A DNA stretch of 64,000 bases from Thozetella sp. PMI_491 (Eukaryota > Ascomycota > Sordariomycetes > Chaetosphaeriales > Chaetosphaeriaceae): the NCBI GenBank assembly GCA_021432635.1, contig MU270045.1:460867-524866 (forward strand). The letters are read 5' to 3'. A program made the position numbers and the translations under genes. The notes under the pieces are model-generated. The model had not been told where the DNA came from. It did no database searches and was given only the letters and a program-made list of their open reading frames with translations. This document shows, in pieces, positions 45,167 to 58,732 of the stretch. Every line of letters starts with the position of its first letter. Positions within the stretch are counted from its first letter, which is position 1.

Positions 45167-48100
45167 TGTCGTCTAGGGTTGGTGCTAGAGTGAGAGCGAA
45201 AAGGGAAAGCGACTCGCCGCCCAGGTACCTCGGGAGGCCGATCAAGCGTGGTGGTTGAAGGGCGGCTCTATGCAATGGCGACGAGGTCTTTGTCGGAAAG
45301 GGCAATCAGATCGTGTGGGAGGAGACTAAACTGTGGTAGCCGAGGAACCCATCACTACACCTTCACCGGAAGCGCATAACACCGCCTCGTGCGGGCCAGA
45401 GAACTCGGTCGCTGCGAGGGAGACTGAAAAACCGGGGCCAGAAGGATTAGCAAAAGTTTGGCAAAGAGGGACGAACAGGACTAAATGTAAAAGAGGTAGG
45501 ACGGCTCAGCAGCAGCGGTTCCCGACGTTTGGCGATCCAGCGGTAGCCACTTCCGCCCCCCTCCCGCTCCCGGGGCGCGCGGTGCCACCTACCTTCTCCT
45601 ACCAAAGAAACCAAGGTACCCCCTTCCCTCCGGGCTACGCTCTGCTGGGCAGCCGTGAGAGAGAAAGCACAGCGGGTGTTTTGGGGGGGTGGGGGAGGGC
45701 AGACAAGGAGCAGGCAAGAGCAGAGTGGAGAGAAGAGGAGAAGGGGGGGGGGCAACAAGGGCCGCACACAATTGCATGTCTTCCCTCGGCAGCAACGCAA
45801 CAGCAGCACTGGGCGGAGCGCGGGGTTCAATCCCAGTGGGCAGGCAGGGTTCAGGGCCCAGATGTTTGGTTTCTATCTCTATCTGAAACGATCGGGGAGC
45901 TCGCACGGCAGATTTCCAGGGGAAAATTGACCCCTCGCTCCCAAGATCTATCGTTCACTAGCCGACCCTGTCGCCTGCGCTCCAGGCCCCCCCCCGGAGG
46001 CGCAAGTTCCTAGGCTGGACTGTGGCACTTACAGCTTGAATTGTTAGGTACATGGGTGCCAACAAGTTGATGTCGCCGTCAAACGGCGTCCTGTCATTGG
46101 TTCTGCATCTGCTTATTCTTTTCCTTGCTTTGATTCCTCTTCCTGCTCATCCCGCCTTCCGCTAGAGCAGCTGGCATCTGGCCGTGCGCATCTATATATA
46201 TTTGTGATGCGAGACGTATGGAAGCTTGGGGGGGGGGGGGCCGGGGCCAAGGACACAAGGCGAGAATTTGCTGGGGACCCAGGGGAGCAAAGGGGAGACA
46301 GGCTGACGTCAAGGCAGTGTACCCGAGGCGAGCATTACTATGTGCTTCTTGTACGGCGGATTTTGCCCTTCAGCTCAACCGAAATGTTCTCGTGGCATGT
46401 TATCCTCCAGATCAGCTGTACCCTCATGAATGCTCAGTTCAGTGCGGAACCGGCCACACTCCACCTACCACCCACCAGTGCCAACAGAGTGGAACCTGCC
46501 TCCATGGGTATGTACAGTACAGGTGTAATCTGGACGCGCGCACGGTGTTCAGCTCATGGTGGATAGCGCACGGCTGTCCTCATTTTCTCTTTTCTTTTCG
46601 TCTTGTCGTTCTCTCTTCGTCCTGCCGGGGTTTGATCTCGGATGGCATCATGGTGACCGCAACTGAACCCTGCCAACGGCTCGGGACGGCAGAGGGTATC
46701 CTTGTCGAATCCCACCATCTAGGAGCGCACCATGCGTGACACCCCTTCCCCCCCTTTCTCCCCTCCCTTGCGAGCCAACGGAAGGCGCCTGGCAATCCAG
46801 GGTGCGTGCAAGCAAAGATAGATGTGACAGCATCGGCACTACAAGTGGAGGTGCGAAATGCGAAGCAAAGCAGCCAGCACCCAGGTAGATGGGCACCCCA
46901 GCTTCAGAAAGGGGGGCGGATGCACCACCAGGACCCAGGGATCTTCCAGCTGGTGGTCGTACATCCCCTTCCCCCATCTCCAAGAGGAAAGGAGGCTAGA
47001 AAAGAGGCCAATCTACATCCCTACGGGGGCCAGGATACAAAGACGCTAGCGAAAGCCACGCCAGCATGTCGCATGGCTGTCAATCCTGTCAAACTGCTGA
47101 CAGCCATCACACCGGTGCTGTCATTCAGCTGTGGTGTGCACGTCCCAGACGTGGATCGATTGGCAGCCCTCCCTGGGTATGATTAGCGGCTCTAATCCGT
47201 TCACCACGGATCCATCCGCGTCCGTGGTGTGCCCTTTGCTTGCATAGCAGTACTAACCTGATAAGAAGAAACGCTCACGAGAGAGAGAGAGAGACTGGAA
47301 GAGAAAGGGGGCACAGGGATACTATGGTAGGTAGTGGTACAGTGATGAGCAAGGACAGTAAACCCCTGCTCAACTGCCTGTGGGAGTCGGAGCAATTGAC
47401 ACCTAGCGGCCATAAAAGACTGGAGACGATGTCACGATTGCCACGGCCCCTGTCGGCTGGTCGTTTGTGACAATCGCCTGCAGGCTGATAAATCGATCGG
47501 AAATCTCACCCAATTTCCAGCCCCATATTCTGGATCCCCGTTACCATACTCTCGGCCAATACGCCTCCCTGGCCGAAGAAAAATATTGATCTGCAAAGTG
47601 GTCTGGGGCCCAGGCGCTCGACGAGCTAACGATGGCTCGAGTGAGGCTGTTGGGGCTTCGTAGGGAGATAGGGATGGGATCGTTCGGGCAGATCAGCGGA
47701 CAGCCGCGCCGACAGCTAGGTCGGTTGTCTGCACTTGTGACATGCACAGTACTATATATACTATTCGCACTGCACTTGCCGAGGCGTCAAGGCGAGGCCT
47801 GATAACTCAGTTGTACAGGGGAGACCCAGGTGAAGACATGCGGATGCAGGGTACCTACACCCTAGGAAGAGTTCGACAGTGCTATGGTACATAGCAGCTA
47901 ACCACTTACCAACTCTCCTTCACGGAATCTGGAGGTTCAAGGTGGTCAAAAGGTAGGCCGCCCTGGTCGTAAGCAGGCCATCTCTTCATGTAATAAGTGA
48001 TGCGGTGGTAATGGCCTAGCGCCTTCCTTGTTCCCTGAGGGATGTCGATACACGTATTGTGCTGGCCTCGTTTGTATAGTCGCATTCAACTGGCTGAATC

Positions 48101-51100
48101 TTGTTAGCATTGACGCTCTGTCTATTCATATCATGCCCCCCCTCTTCTTTTCCCTCCTTCGATCGTTCCCCCATAAGAGCAGGGCAGCGTAGCCGGGATA
48201 GCGACAGCGGTCTCGGCCAAAGATCGGTTCCCTTTACTGTTTCATCAAGTTTCTATTGGTACTCTCATTCTCATTCAGCTTGGTCGGATGATTCGTACCC
48301 TTTATCTCGGCATCGGGGGAGCAACGGATAGTTCCCCGGTCCCTGCTCTCGGCCTCGTGTGCTCCACGGTGCCCTGCAGCTGTTGGATCATCCTCCTCAT
48401 CACTAGCACCATAGGTGGACAGACCCTTGCCACTGTGCGGCACTTCCCGTCTTGGTCCGAGAGAGCCTCCGGCGAGAGAAACATGCGTAATCCCCGGCCA
48501 TGATGCCTGCTCAGACCGCGCGGGCCGGTCATATCTCCCTTTTGGCCAAAGGGAGGCCGACGAAGGGGGGGTTATTTGTGCTACTCAGAATACGGCGTAG
48601 CACAAGAAAGGTAGTGGTGTGGGCTACAGGCACACGCACGGGCGGAGGGGGGGGGAAGTCCTGTCTGTACTAGCCCGGGTATCTCGTCAGGCTCTACACA
48701 TGCACAGGTCCCTAGACCTTATACGGCACCAGCATCTGTCGTAAGCCGCGAGCTAGGTTTGCTTGGGGCGGGCGGGTGACTGAAGCCAGGGCTTCCCAAG
48801 GAGGTTGTGGTATTCTCTTGACGCAAGCATCCGCGTCGAGCCGATATGCTCCTTCTCCTGCTCGACCTGACCCCACGGCTCACCACATCATATTTGTACA
48901 AGGTAGCATGCCAAATTTATTTCATACGGCGTGGTTTTTCCTGCAGCGGCGCTTCGCTCGTCATGTTAACCCACGCTCTCTTCGCACCGATGCGGACCGT
49001 ATAACTCTCCGAGGTAGCCCACCCCCCTCTGGCCAACCGGGCTCCATTGGGTACCCAACAGGGTAAAGAGATGCAGCGAGGAAGTGTCAAGGCACAGGAT
49101 TCCCGAGAATCGAGAAGAAAGTAGGGGTTGCCCCCCCCCCCCGCCCCCCCTTAACCTCTCAAGTATCTCTTCGGGTTCCCCTCTGCTGTGTACTTTGATC
49201 TCCCTGAATTCGACCATTATGAGATGGTCCCCTCGCTCCCCCCGCCCCCCAATCCTAATAAGATCTATCTCGGCTAGGCCAGGGCTCCCTTTTCCGTCAT
49301 GCTTCTGGACTGATAGCCCGTATAAATAATGAAGTTGTTTGCCTGCCTTGACCGGCGAGGGGGTGGCAATGTAACGTGCTCTGTCGCCGGACAGAGGTTT
49401 CGAGGCTCATCACGAACTACTTCATCCTTGCCGTGTGCCGAGCCAGCAAACTTCCATGCATACTTAATGCAGGAAAAAACCCAACTCTGGCTCAATACGG
49501 AGAGCTGGAAGAAAGAGGGGGGAAAGGATTTGGCCACTGTTATGTGGACGTTCGCTTAACGGGCATCGCCTGGCTCACTCCAGACCACTCGATCGATCCT
49601 GGTCTCTTACTGTGCTGTAGTTGGATTCTTGGAGGCTAGCCAAGCATGCCGGACAATCCTAGTATGGCCTCGACAAAGACTTTTGTCGGCCACCGGGCCG
49701 CGCAACAGCAACATGCGAGAATGCCGTACACGAGTTCCACGGAAGGAGGACTGTCTACCATCCTTTTCGACGATTTCACTAGTATCTCCCAGGAGATATC
49801 TGCAAACCTGGTCAATACACAGGCTTGTGAATGGCGGTTTTTAGAGGAGTTACCGGGTTGATCCACCAAGGCTTCCGCCCGTCCTACATCCATCCTAGAC
49901 GACATGGTATCTGCAATATCGACATCCTATCGCAATAATTGCTGAATTTCTGCGTTTCGTGGGTCTTTCTAGAGCAAAACATGAAGGTAAGCCGGGATAT
50001 AATACTGTGTCAACTCAGTTTAATATGTATACCTTTTCGGCTTGCCGTGACTGCCTTATTTTCTTAACAAGCATGTGCCCACTCTGGACCTAGAGAAAGC
50101 CCAACCCAGAATATAGATATCTACGGGGTATTCGTGTTCTAGCTAGGATATCATAGAGTCTCTATCGCTGTCCATCGACCGAGTGTAAGGCTTCAGTGCC
50201 AACCGAGGCCATAGGGCAGAACCACGAATCTACGGGGCCGCAGAGCCTAAGGGCTCCTGTGGACGGAGAAGCAGAGACGACGTTGGCCCAAAAATTGAGA
50301 GAAATCATAGTCGTAACGGGGCTCCTGCCTACCTGACCTCCGGCTAGCAACTTTTTTGCCTCTTCATGGGGAAGAGTCAGGATCAGAGGGTTGGTATTCC
50401 CTCTGGTTGGTCGTGCTGATCCAGCGACGAAGCGGCGAAATTCATGGCTTCAGGCAACTAGTATACAATTGCCCATTTTTTTGGCCTGGGGAGGCGATCA
50501 AGGCAACTGCTTCACTCCCAGTTGAGCATGCCAAAGACCCCAAGTGGTTGGTGTGTTCCGTGCAAACCTGGGAACCGATCGCGACTTCCATATTGATTTC
50601 CTTGGGGTTGCGAACAAAACCAGTTACACTCGACCGAGGGGCCTGAAGAATGGCTTGTCTGATTTTCCTTGCTCTTCTTCGCCCCGGCGGCAGCCGGCTA
50701 GGTACGCAGTCCGGCGGCTTCGGCTGGATCGACGGCGGCCCGGCAAGTTCCAGCCATGCTAGACCGGCCAGGTGCGGGAGGCTCAACCGGCAGGGGCGAC
50801 CGGGGGGGGGGGGGGGCAGTGGTCCGTGCATACACCTTTAGCTCCGATCCCATCAACGTCCAACTTGGGAATAAGGGCTACCAAATTTTCCGTGTGAGCA
50901 AACCTGAGCTCTACAAAGTTACCTGACAACCAGACCCCTCCTTACCTCGCGTTCCATCTGACTGCATCACCAGCCAATTCGGTTGATAGTGTACATTCTA
51001 GGTCTTGCCTTGGATCCGGCTTTTCTTCACGCGTGCATCGCACCCCGAGCGTCTGCTTTTTCTCACTTGAGGTTGTGCCAAAACCGGTGGTGCGTACCCG

Positions 51101-51335
51101 AACCCAGCTCTCGCGCGACTGAACCCCGACTGCACGCGCCGCGGCCTGCACGCTCCATCCACAGCTGTCTAATCCCGTCTTCGCGCAGTCCGAGAGCCGT
51201 CTACCCCGTCAAAGCTACCTCGTTGCCGTCTTCCCGTGTCTCCTCCTGCGACCAGCCGTCCGCGAGCTCCGGCTCTTCTCCTACGTCACGAGCACAGAAC
51301 CACAACACTAGACCTTAATTCAGTCTCGCACAGCT
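45167..51335. other. 6.2-kb gene-poor region between divergent genes
   Basis: No supported gene between the transcription factor (-) and the NTF2/RRM gene (+). The longest frame (45333-46013, +) is Gly/Arg/Gln-rich, lies just upstream of the transcription factor and has no domain. Two short ATG-started frames (46218-46739 and 49646-49861) are discussed as findings. Homopolymers G13 (46228-46240), C12 (49131-49142) and G15 (50802-50816) occur. 49880-50160 is AT-richer than the rest. The last 350 bp are C/T-rich and probably the leader of the NTF2/RRM gene. Confidence 0.55.
50802..50816. repeat. Poly-G run, 15 nt
   Basis: Fifteen consecutive G, intergenic. Confidence 0.85.
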
Positions 51336-53210
51336 ATGGCGACCAACGGCAACCTCAACCATCAGGGCCAGCACTTGGTTCCTGAATCCTACCCCGCCCC
51401 TTCCTCCACGACCGAGTCTACGAGTGCCGCGGGTGCTTCTACCAACAACCTCCCTAAGGACGAGGTTGGCTGGTATTTCGTCGAGCAATACTATACCACG
51501 CTCAGCAAGTCTCCTGAGAAGCTCCATGTAAGCTGCGCGTTACCGGGCAGATCATGCACCTTTGTCGTAGGCTAATTAAGTATCTGCGTAGCTCTTCTAC
51601 GGCAAACGCTCCCAATACGTCTATGGCCGCGAGGCCGAGGTCACCAATGTCTCGGTCGGTCGCCAGGTAAGCACTGAACCCTACCCCCGCGTCTCCTTTG
51701 CCATGTACTTACTGCTATCCGCCTGGTAGGCGATCCAAGAGCGCATCAAGGCTCTCGACATCCAAGACTGCAAAGTCCGCATCTCGAACGTTGACTCCCA
51801 GGGCTCCGGCGAGAATATCGTGATCCAGGTCATTGGTGAAACTTCAAACAAGGCTGCTGAGCCCAAGAAGTTTGTCCAGACCTTTATTCTTGCCCAGCAG
51901 CCATCTGGATACTTTGTCCTCAACGACATCTTCCGATTCATTGACGAGGATATCGACGAGGAGCAGGAGGATGCCGCCGAGGCTGAGCTCACCGGAGCCG
52001 AGCAAGCTGCAGCTCAGCAGACTTCCGAGCCCTTCGCCGAGGATGCGGAGGCTTTGGAGGAGGATGAGGAAGAAGACGAAGAAGAGGAAGATGATGAAGA
52101 GGAGGAGGCCGCTGAGGAGTCTGAGCCGGTCGAGCTCGACGCTTCCGCCATTGATAAAAAGCTGGAGGAGGTGGGCCCCGACGCTAGGGGCACCCCCGAT
52201 GAGCCTCCTGCCGGCGTTGAATCTGATGCTACTGCTGCCAAGACTGCAACTCCCTCAGTGGCACTCCCGGACCCAGAAAAGACGGTCCAGGACATCGCAG
52301 AAGAGGAAGTTAAGAAACCTGAGACCCCCAAGGATCCCACCCCAACACCGGTGGTTCCCTCTCGCGCCCCTGCTGCATCTGCTGCCCCGTCCGAGCCTGA
52401 GAAGCCAGCACAGCCACCTAAGCCGATGACTTGGGCTAACAGGGCGGCCGCGGCCGCGGGGACTGCACGCCCTGCTGTGCCGGCCGTCCCGACCGTCCCG
52501 AAAGCAGCGACCCCAGCCATTCCTGCGCAGCCTCGGCCGACGGCCCCAGCTGCTACCGGCACCGCCGTTGCTGCTAGTGGTTCTACTGCTCCTCAGCAAG
52601 CTCCTGCCCAGGCGACCGAGAGCGCCGCGGCAGCCAAGGATGCCAATGGGTGGCAGACTGCGGAAACCAAGCGACAGAACAGGCCGCTGTCCATCTCCGG
52701 CGCCCCCGCGGACAAGGAGGGTACGATGGCCTACATCAAATACGTCACCGAGAAGATCCAGACGGAGGACCTTCGGGCCGCTCTAGCCAAGTTTGGCGAG
52801 CTGGCCTACTTCGATATCAACCGCCAGAAGGTGAGTAGCAGCTTTCTGCAGCCCGAGCGAAACGGATGATAACTAATATATAACAGAACTGTGCGTTTGT
52901 TGAATTCGCGACGCAGACCGGCTACAACGCTGCCGTTGCGGCCAACCCCCATATCGTCAACGGAGAACAGATCACCGTGGAGCAGCGTCGCCCCAAGGCC
53001 AATGCCTACGGCGGAAGCAACTACAACGCATCCCGAGGTGGTGCTGGTGGCCGCGGGGGACGCACTGGAAGCGGTGGGTACGAGCCCTCGCGTTCCGGCA
53101 GCCAGGGAGGCTCGCGCGGCGGCTTCACAAGCCAGGCCCGGGGAAGTGGCCGGGGCGGAGCGCCCAGGGGCCGTGGCGCCTCTGGTGGCACCTCTGGTGG
53201 CAACGCCTAG
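51336..53210 (+). CDS. nxt3: NTF2-domain and RRM protein (Nxt3/Bre5/G3BP type)
   Basis: Four exons, 51336-51527, 51592-51666, 51730-52830 and 52887-53210, all phase 0, encode 563 aa. An NTF2-like domain spans about residues 43-165 (VGWYFVEQYYTTL ... GYFVLNDIFRFI). A highly acidic Glu/Asp stretch (about 190-235) and an Ala/Pro/Thr-rich linker follow. An RRM lies at about 420-496, with RNP1 given as NCAFVEFA just after intron 3. The tail is an RGG/Gly-rich RNA-binding region. This order is diagnostic of the Bre5/Nxt3/G3BP family, which partners the Ubp3 deubiquitinase and enters stress granules. Cytosolic; constitutive expression is likely. Confidence 0.92.
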
Positions 53211-56200
53211 GTTGCAAGTGCCGCCTAGGCTTGCAGGCCACCGGAAGACCTCTCTCGGCCGCCAGGGATAATGCGGTGTCTAGGCGATGTTCAGCACGGA
53301 GAAGGGGTGGTATCCGTAACGCCTAACAGCCTGCCCATACCGACAGGAGATCAAGGCGTGGAAATCAAAAGCGATTCGCTGGGTTACCAAACATGCACGG
53401 CCGCAAAACTACAAATCTCATTGGGGAGTTGGCCTTTCGCTGGAATAGGTGCTGCTGGATCCCAGGGCACGCATATACTGCATTCCATGCCTAAAAAGTC
53501 CCCCATATACTTTTCTTGTCTTTTTTTTTTTATCTTATTCCTTGGTGGTACCTGATCCGGAGGGCCTCCCTGTACATTTGCTCCTTGTGGTCCTTGGCGA
53601 GGGGAAAAGGAGAGGGGGTTCCAAGTAGGACCCGTGAGGACAGGCCAAGTCGGGCAGCTCTTCAGCGCTCCGTCTAGGCGAAAATCGCGGCGGCAGGGAG
53701 AGCGATCTCGCAGGCGTGTGTACAGTACGGCGGACGGACAAACTGGCGTTCCATTAACGATGGGAAGAGCTAGATACGACACATGTAATGGTAAAAATGC
53801 AGCCAAAGATATCCCACCCACCACGGCAGTGGCCCCATTCCCCCTCTTGCGCGATCAATCATGCGTTGCAGCGCTGATCTGGCTGAGGTGGCTCACGTTG
53901 CAACGAAGGCGACCCTAAGACGGTTGCCCGCCAGGCTGCCTCACCAAATGCAGAAGGCAGGCCGCCTAGGGGAGCATGAATGCTCGAGTCGAGGCGACTA
54001 GGCCCCACGCACGGCATCTTGGGCCTCCGCATCCACGGTGACAAGCTAGTTGGCAGTGAGAGGACCATCGATCGTCCCGTCGGTATTGTACACCCTTCCC
54101 CGTGGCTCTCTCTCTTGGGCGACTGACCCACGAACAGGAAACGGCAGTTTGCGTCTGTTTGCGTCTCTAAAGCCTAGCCACTTCTCCCGGGGAAGGAGGA
54201 GTGCGGTGATATGGACGGAGAGGCTGGGCGGCCGGGCTCGACGGGAGATAGATGAGAGTCTGGTTGCTCACGCCTCTAGCTAGTCCCCCACTGCCGCGGC
54301 GGCCTCGCATTTTCAGATCAGAGCAATCTGGCTCGGGCCTGTATGTAGCGGAGCTATGGAGCTGAGCAATGGCATGGCCGCGCGACTGAAGAGAAGCAGC
54401 ATTCTGTGCCACCACATGGGCAACCAATACTCGCCCCGGGGTGCTAATACCGAGCGGCACCACGTCGGGCAGGTGCTAGGGAGGGTTTAATCTATTTCAT
54501 CTCCCGTTCCATATACTCGATATCCTGCCCCCCCAACCCGGAACCCCGAGCCCCTCTAGGAGGCATGTATAGGAGTCGCGCCTCGCCCCGCCGCTGCATA
54601 CCTGGGCCACCTTGAGAGAATGATAAGCCAAGGTGTATTGTTAGGAAGTGCGTACTACATAGTGTAGTACCAGCCTGATGTGGAATCTACCCGGACTGCC
54701 ACGACATGGTGTGCGGCATAGGCGCCGATCTAGGCCTCTTATCAGAACGTGGCCGCCGGCAATAAGTTGGGATCTTCTCGCCGTCATCGACCAAGTGCCG
54801 AGGGCAAGCCGGGACTTGGAGAAATTGTGGGTGACAAGGGAGAGGGGGGGGACAACTAACGGGCTGCCAAGGAACGTGGGAAGTGGGAGGGTCCATCAAC
54901 TTGGGTCCCACGCCGAATAAGTGGATGAGGAAGACAGGGGAGCCTGAAAAAGGGGGGCACAAAGGGGAGAGGGAGAGAGAGTGCAAGGGAGAAAGAACCG
55001 GAAGCACGAGCCTGGGAGGAAACGAAACGAAACAACGCGAGAGGACAAGCTCATCGGAACCCATTAGGCTAGGCTAGGATGTACATGCCTATTAGACAGG
55101 AGCCTGTGAGCCCAGAAGCCTATGGGTAGCTCTCTTCCTCGACCCACCCCCAATTCCCCCAATTACAGCAGGCGCGGGGCCTGTACGAAGGTGTAAGAGT
55201 GACGAAAGTCAAGCCTTCCTATTTCCCGCTTAGGTCCTTCCTTCTCTGTACGGGTTTGCGACGATCATTGGGAGCCGAAAATTTTGCCCCGGTTGCTTAC
55301 GGCTTGCACCCCGGGATTCGGTCTACTAGTATCGGGTGCGAGACGCCATCACGCATGACAGAACGCAATTGGGACAACCCCCCCGAAGCTTGGATGGAGC
55401 CACGACCAGGTTAACGGTGCCAGGCGAGAGATGAGCGCGTCGTCAAGCCAAGGGTCGTGGTCATTCGGAGTCAGCAGGTACACACAGACGCGGAAAGCCA
55501 AGGTGGTTACTACTCCAAGATTCCTACTTAGTGCTCTGTAGGTATCGGGAGCATTTCGACGCAGACAAAAGGCCATGCAAGACGGGACGGTGCGATTGGA
55601 CCGCCGGCCTTGGCAAGGAGTCTTCATTTTCTTTTTCCTTTGTCTCGTGTGTGCACCCAGTCAATTTGCGGGAGGAAGGGGGGCTTTCCTTTAGCATTTA
55701 TCCTTCATGCTACCACCTGCCGAAAACAAAGTTAGGAAAGGGAAGGTATCGGGCATTGAGGCCCCACCCAGAAAGGTCCGCGGTGTCAGCCGCTGGGTGA
55801 GTGGGGCGTCGGACTCGGTGCCGAGGGACGGTTCTATGGCCTTTTTTGTAAGGCGACAAGTCTGGCTGGCTGGCTCTTCCCCTTCTCCTGTTCAGTCGGT
55901 GGCGGTAGCGGGTTTTGGGCATGGATCACAAATTGACGACCGCGAACGATGTACGGGTGACATGGGAAGCCAAGTTTCAATAGCTGCGGGGAGGGGGGGA
56001 GATAGATAGAGATAGAGAGAAGAGAGGGAGGCAGAGTGTGTGTGCGCGTGTGCGCGTGTGCGTGGGGAGATAGACCGGCAGGCTCTCGTGACTATCGGTG
56101 TGCAGTGTGCGCTCTAGTCTAGTACTACATACGTACTCCGTACAGCGCCAGGCTTGGATGTTCCTTCTGCGCGGTTCCTCCCTCCCACACGACCCGGGAC

Positions 56201-58732
56201 CCCTCGGCCGACGCCCAACGCAACGCTGGGCTTGGCGGCCATACACGCTTGTTGATGTAGGCGAGACTCGGGTGCGAGCTTGACTGCAGTAGAGCATGCA
56301 GAACCCTCATGCCTCGTCGGTCGGGACGAACAGCCAGATAGGGTCACCTCCATTACGCCACGGGCCAGTGACCTTGAAGGCTGCCCCTCCAGACAGGCGA
56401 AGAGCCTAGGAAATGGACCAAACTGGCCCTCCCCCGGTGCGACCAAATGGCGCACCGCTCGAGGTGCTAAACTCCGGCGCCATGCCCGCCGTGGGCGGTG
56501 GGGCGGGATGCCGTCAAACCACCTACCCGGAACAGCCTAGTCCAAAGATGTGTGGAATGGCTGGACGGGCCTGCCGGGGTGGGTTGGTGGGTGTGGGCTC
56601 GGGCCACGGCGGGTCGCAATTGGCGGGCTGCTTCGATTGCGCGACGGCCCTTTCATCTTGTGCGCCAGATTGGATAGGAAATCGCCATGGGTGCTCGACT
56701 TTTTCCAAATGGCGTCCCTTGGCCGGCGAGGGTGAAAGAGAGGGACCACGTACTGTACATACATGGTGCGTGCGAGCGACCGAGCCATGTACCTACCTAC
56801 GGAGCAGGCGAGCGACCGGGTGGGCCGGATGGTAGTGGTGGCATCGCAGGCCCGTTTTTCCTTCTCGTTTTCTTTTTCCTTCTAGGCCTTTTTTTTTTCT
56901 TTTGCCCTGCCTGGCCTGCCCGGTTTGGCGGTCTCCGGTGTCCTTCCTCGCCGCTCTAGACGGGGCGGGCGTGCGGGCAGGCAAGCTAGCACGCGGGAGG
57001 GCCGACTGCTGGAGGCCCCTCCTTCCTCGCTCGCCTCGATGGAAAAGAAAAATGGAACGCGGGCGAGGGCTGGAAAGCCGGGTCCTCACGAGGGACCTTG
57101 CAGGGTACCGCAACTTCCCAACTGGGAAGTAGACGGTCAGCCCTGAGCGAGCGCCGGCAGCTTTTGGGCGGGCAAGGGTCCGACGGGCGCAGCCAACGAG
57201 ATTGCCCGCGTCTTATGTGCCATTGTCCCTCGCCAGAACGTGGCGCTGGGGTCAGAAGCGGGAATGTGGGAATGTGGGAGCGTTGTACAGAGGCCATACC
57301 GTACTTGCTTGGTACAGTGTGGTCGGCCGGCGTACCAATTGCAACTCGGTAGGGATCCTCTCGCTATCCAACGATCTACATCAGGAATCTGGAGCGTCGC
57401 TGCCGCCGCCAGATATGCTTGGCTTTCTGATACTACTATAGTACTTTGTACGTCCCTGCCCGCCTGCCTGCCTTGGTTGGCCACTTTTGTTTGGGTGGGC
57501 AGGAAGCAATGGCCGCTGCTTAGGCAGGAGAACAAGAACCCTTCCCCCTTTTCCTCACCCTAACACCCAAAAGAAAAAGTCGCCTGCAAAAGGAAGGCCC
57601 CCCTCAACCTTGCTTAGATGATGGAGAGGAACCAGAGCAGCCAACAGCTCTCTGATGCATCGCTCGCCTTTCAGCCCCTTCGCTAGAGGAGGGCTAGCTC
57701 GGTTATTTAGGGAAGCAGAAACCAGGGGGGATGGGAAGGGGCCTACGTGGTGGTGGACAGGGAGGAGGGTAGTGACTGACGCCTTGGGAAGCTCGCTAGG
57801 GCCAGTTTGTCTTTCCCCTGGTGCCGGCCGTTTGGGCAAATTGCCCACGATGGGGGCTTGCTCGCCGCAACACGGTCGTGTTGGCCCGCCGCCGTTGGAG
57901 GCAGCACAGTACTGGGTAGCTACTGTACCAAGTATGTACAGCGAGGCTCAGCAGTGCTCCTATTCTTGAACGCCCCCTTGTCCGCCCATGACAATTAAGC
58001 ATTTGCATGTTTCATTAGCAGCCAGGCTCGCCATAGCACTAATCTGTACTGTCGGGCGACTTACGTACCACGAGCTACTACCTTCCCGACCGAGTGTGCG
58101 CCCTTCCGCCCGCCTCTTTTTAGTCGCCCCTCCGGGTCATCGATGTTAAGCAACGCCGCTCCCACTCCCCGGGCGCAGCACTCCACATTTCCTTTCCTCG
58201 CCCCCACACACGCTGTAGCCCCCCCCCTGTGCAGCCCATCACTTTCCCACTTCTGTGATAACCTGCGCCCAAACAACCACCAACTTCTTCGCCTCTGCAC
58301 CCTACTTTCCGGACGACCAGAACGCCTTTCGACCACGGCTTCCGCGATCGCGCCGGGAAAAAAAAGAGGAAGACAGACGCTACGGATTGGACGAGTCGAG
58401 GCGGAGTATTCGAGGCACTCGTGGGCGGTCCTCAGCCTGCCAGGCATCACCATGCCCTCAGCGACGGATTAGGAAGGAGGAAGCCACGACGAGAGAAGAA
58501 CGCCGACCATCCGCACCACCCCCATCGGTCGTCCCCGAGAAGCACAACGGAGGGGGAAGAGGACCTAGACAGAAGAGAACGAGAGAGAGAGCAAGAGAAG
58601 GGCGAGAAAACGACGAAAGACCACACATCACGCAAATAGCAAGCGAGCACCGCAGTGATACTCGGCGCGCGACTGCATTCTAACCCCCTAGTTGCGCACA
58701 ACCACGCGGACCCTAGAGAGAGGCGGCATCCC
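53211..58732. other. 5.5-kb gene-poor region
   Basis: 3' flank of the NTF2/RRM gene and 5' flank of the PH-domain gene. Frames of 100-145 codons on both strands overlap one another and carry no domain. A GA/GT microsatellite is at 55984-56065 and a copy of TACTCCGTA at 56134-56142. The 58140-58732 part is C/T- then G/A-rich and probably the leader of the PH gene; it contains upstream ATGs (for example 58143). Confidence 0.55.
55984..56065. repeat. (GATA/GAGA)n-(GT/GC)n microsatellite
   Basis: A purine tract with GATA and GAGA units passes into alternating TG/CG dinucleotides; the latter is a Z-DNA-prone sequence. Confidence 0.8.

Noticed and set aside
45820-45835. Second tRNA B-box-like sequence GGTTCAATCCC
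   Set aside because: No A box or cloverleaf can be built around it.
45333-46013. 226-codon plus frame just upstream of the transcription factor
   Set aside because: Low-complexity Gly/Arg/Gln/Pro composition, antisense to nothing conserved, and located in the probable promoter and leader of the minus-strand gene.
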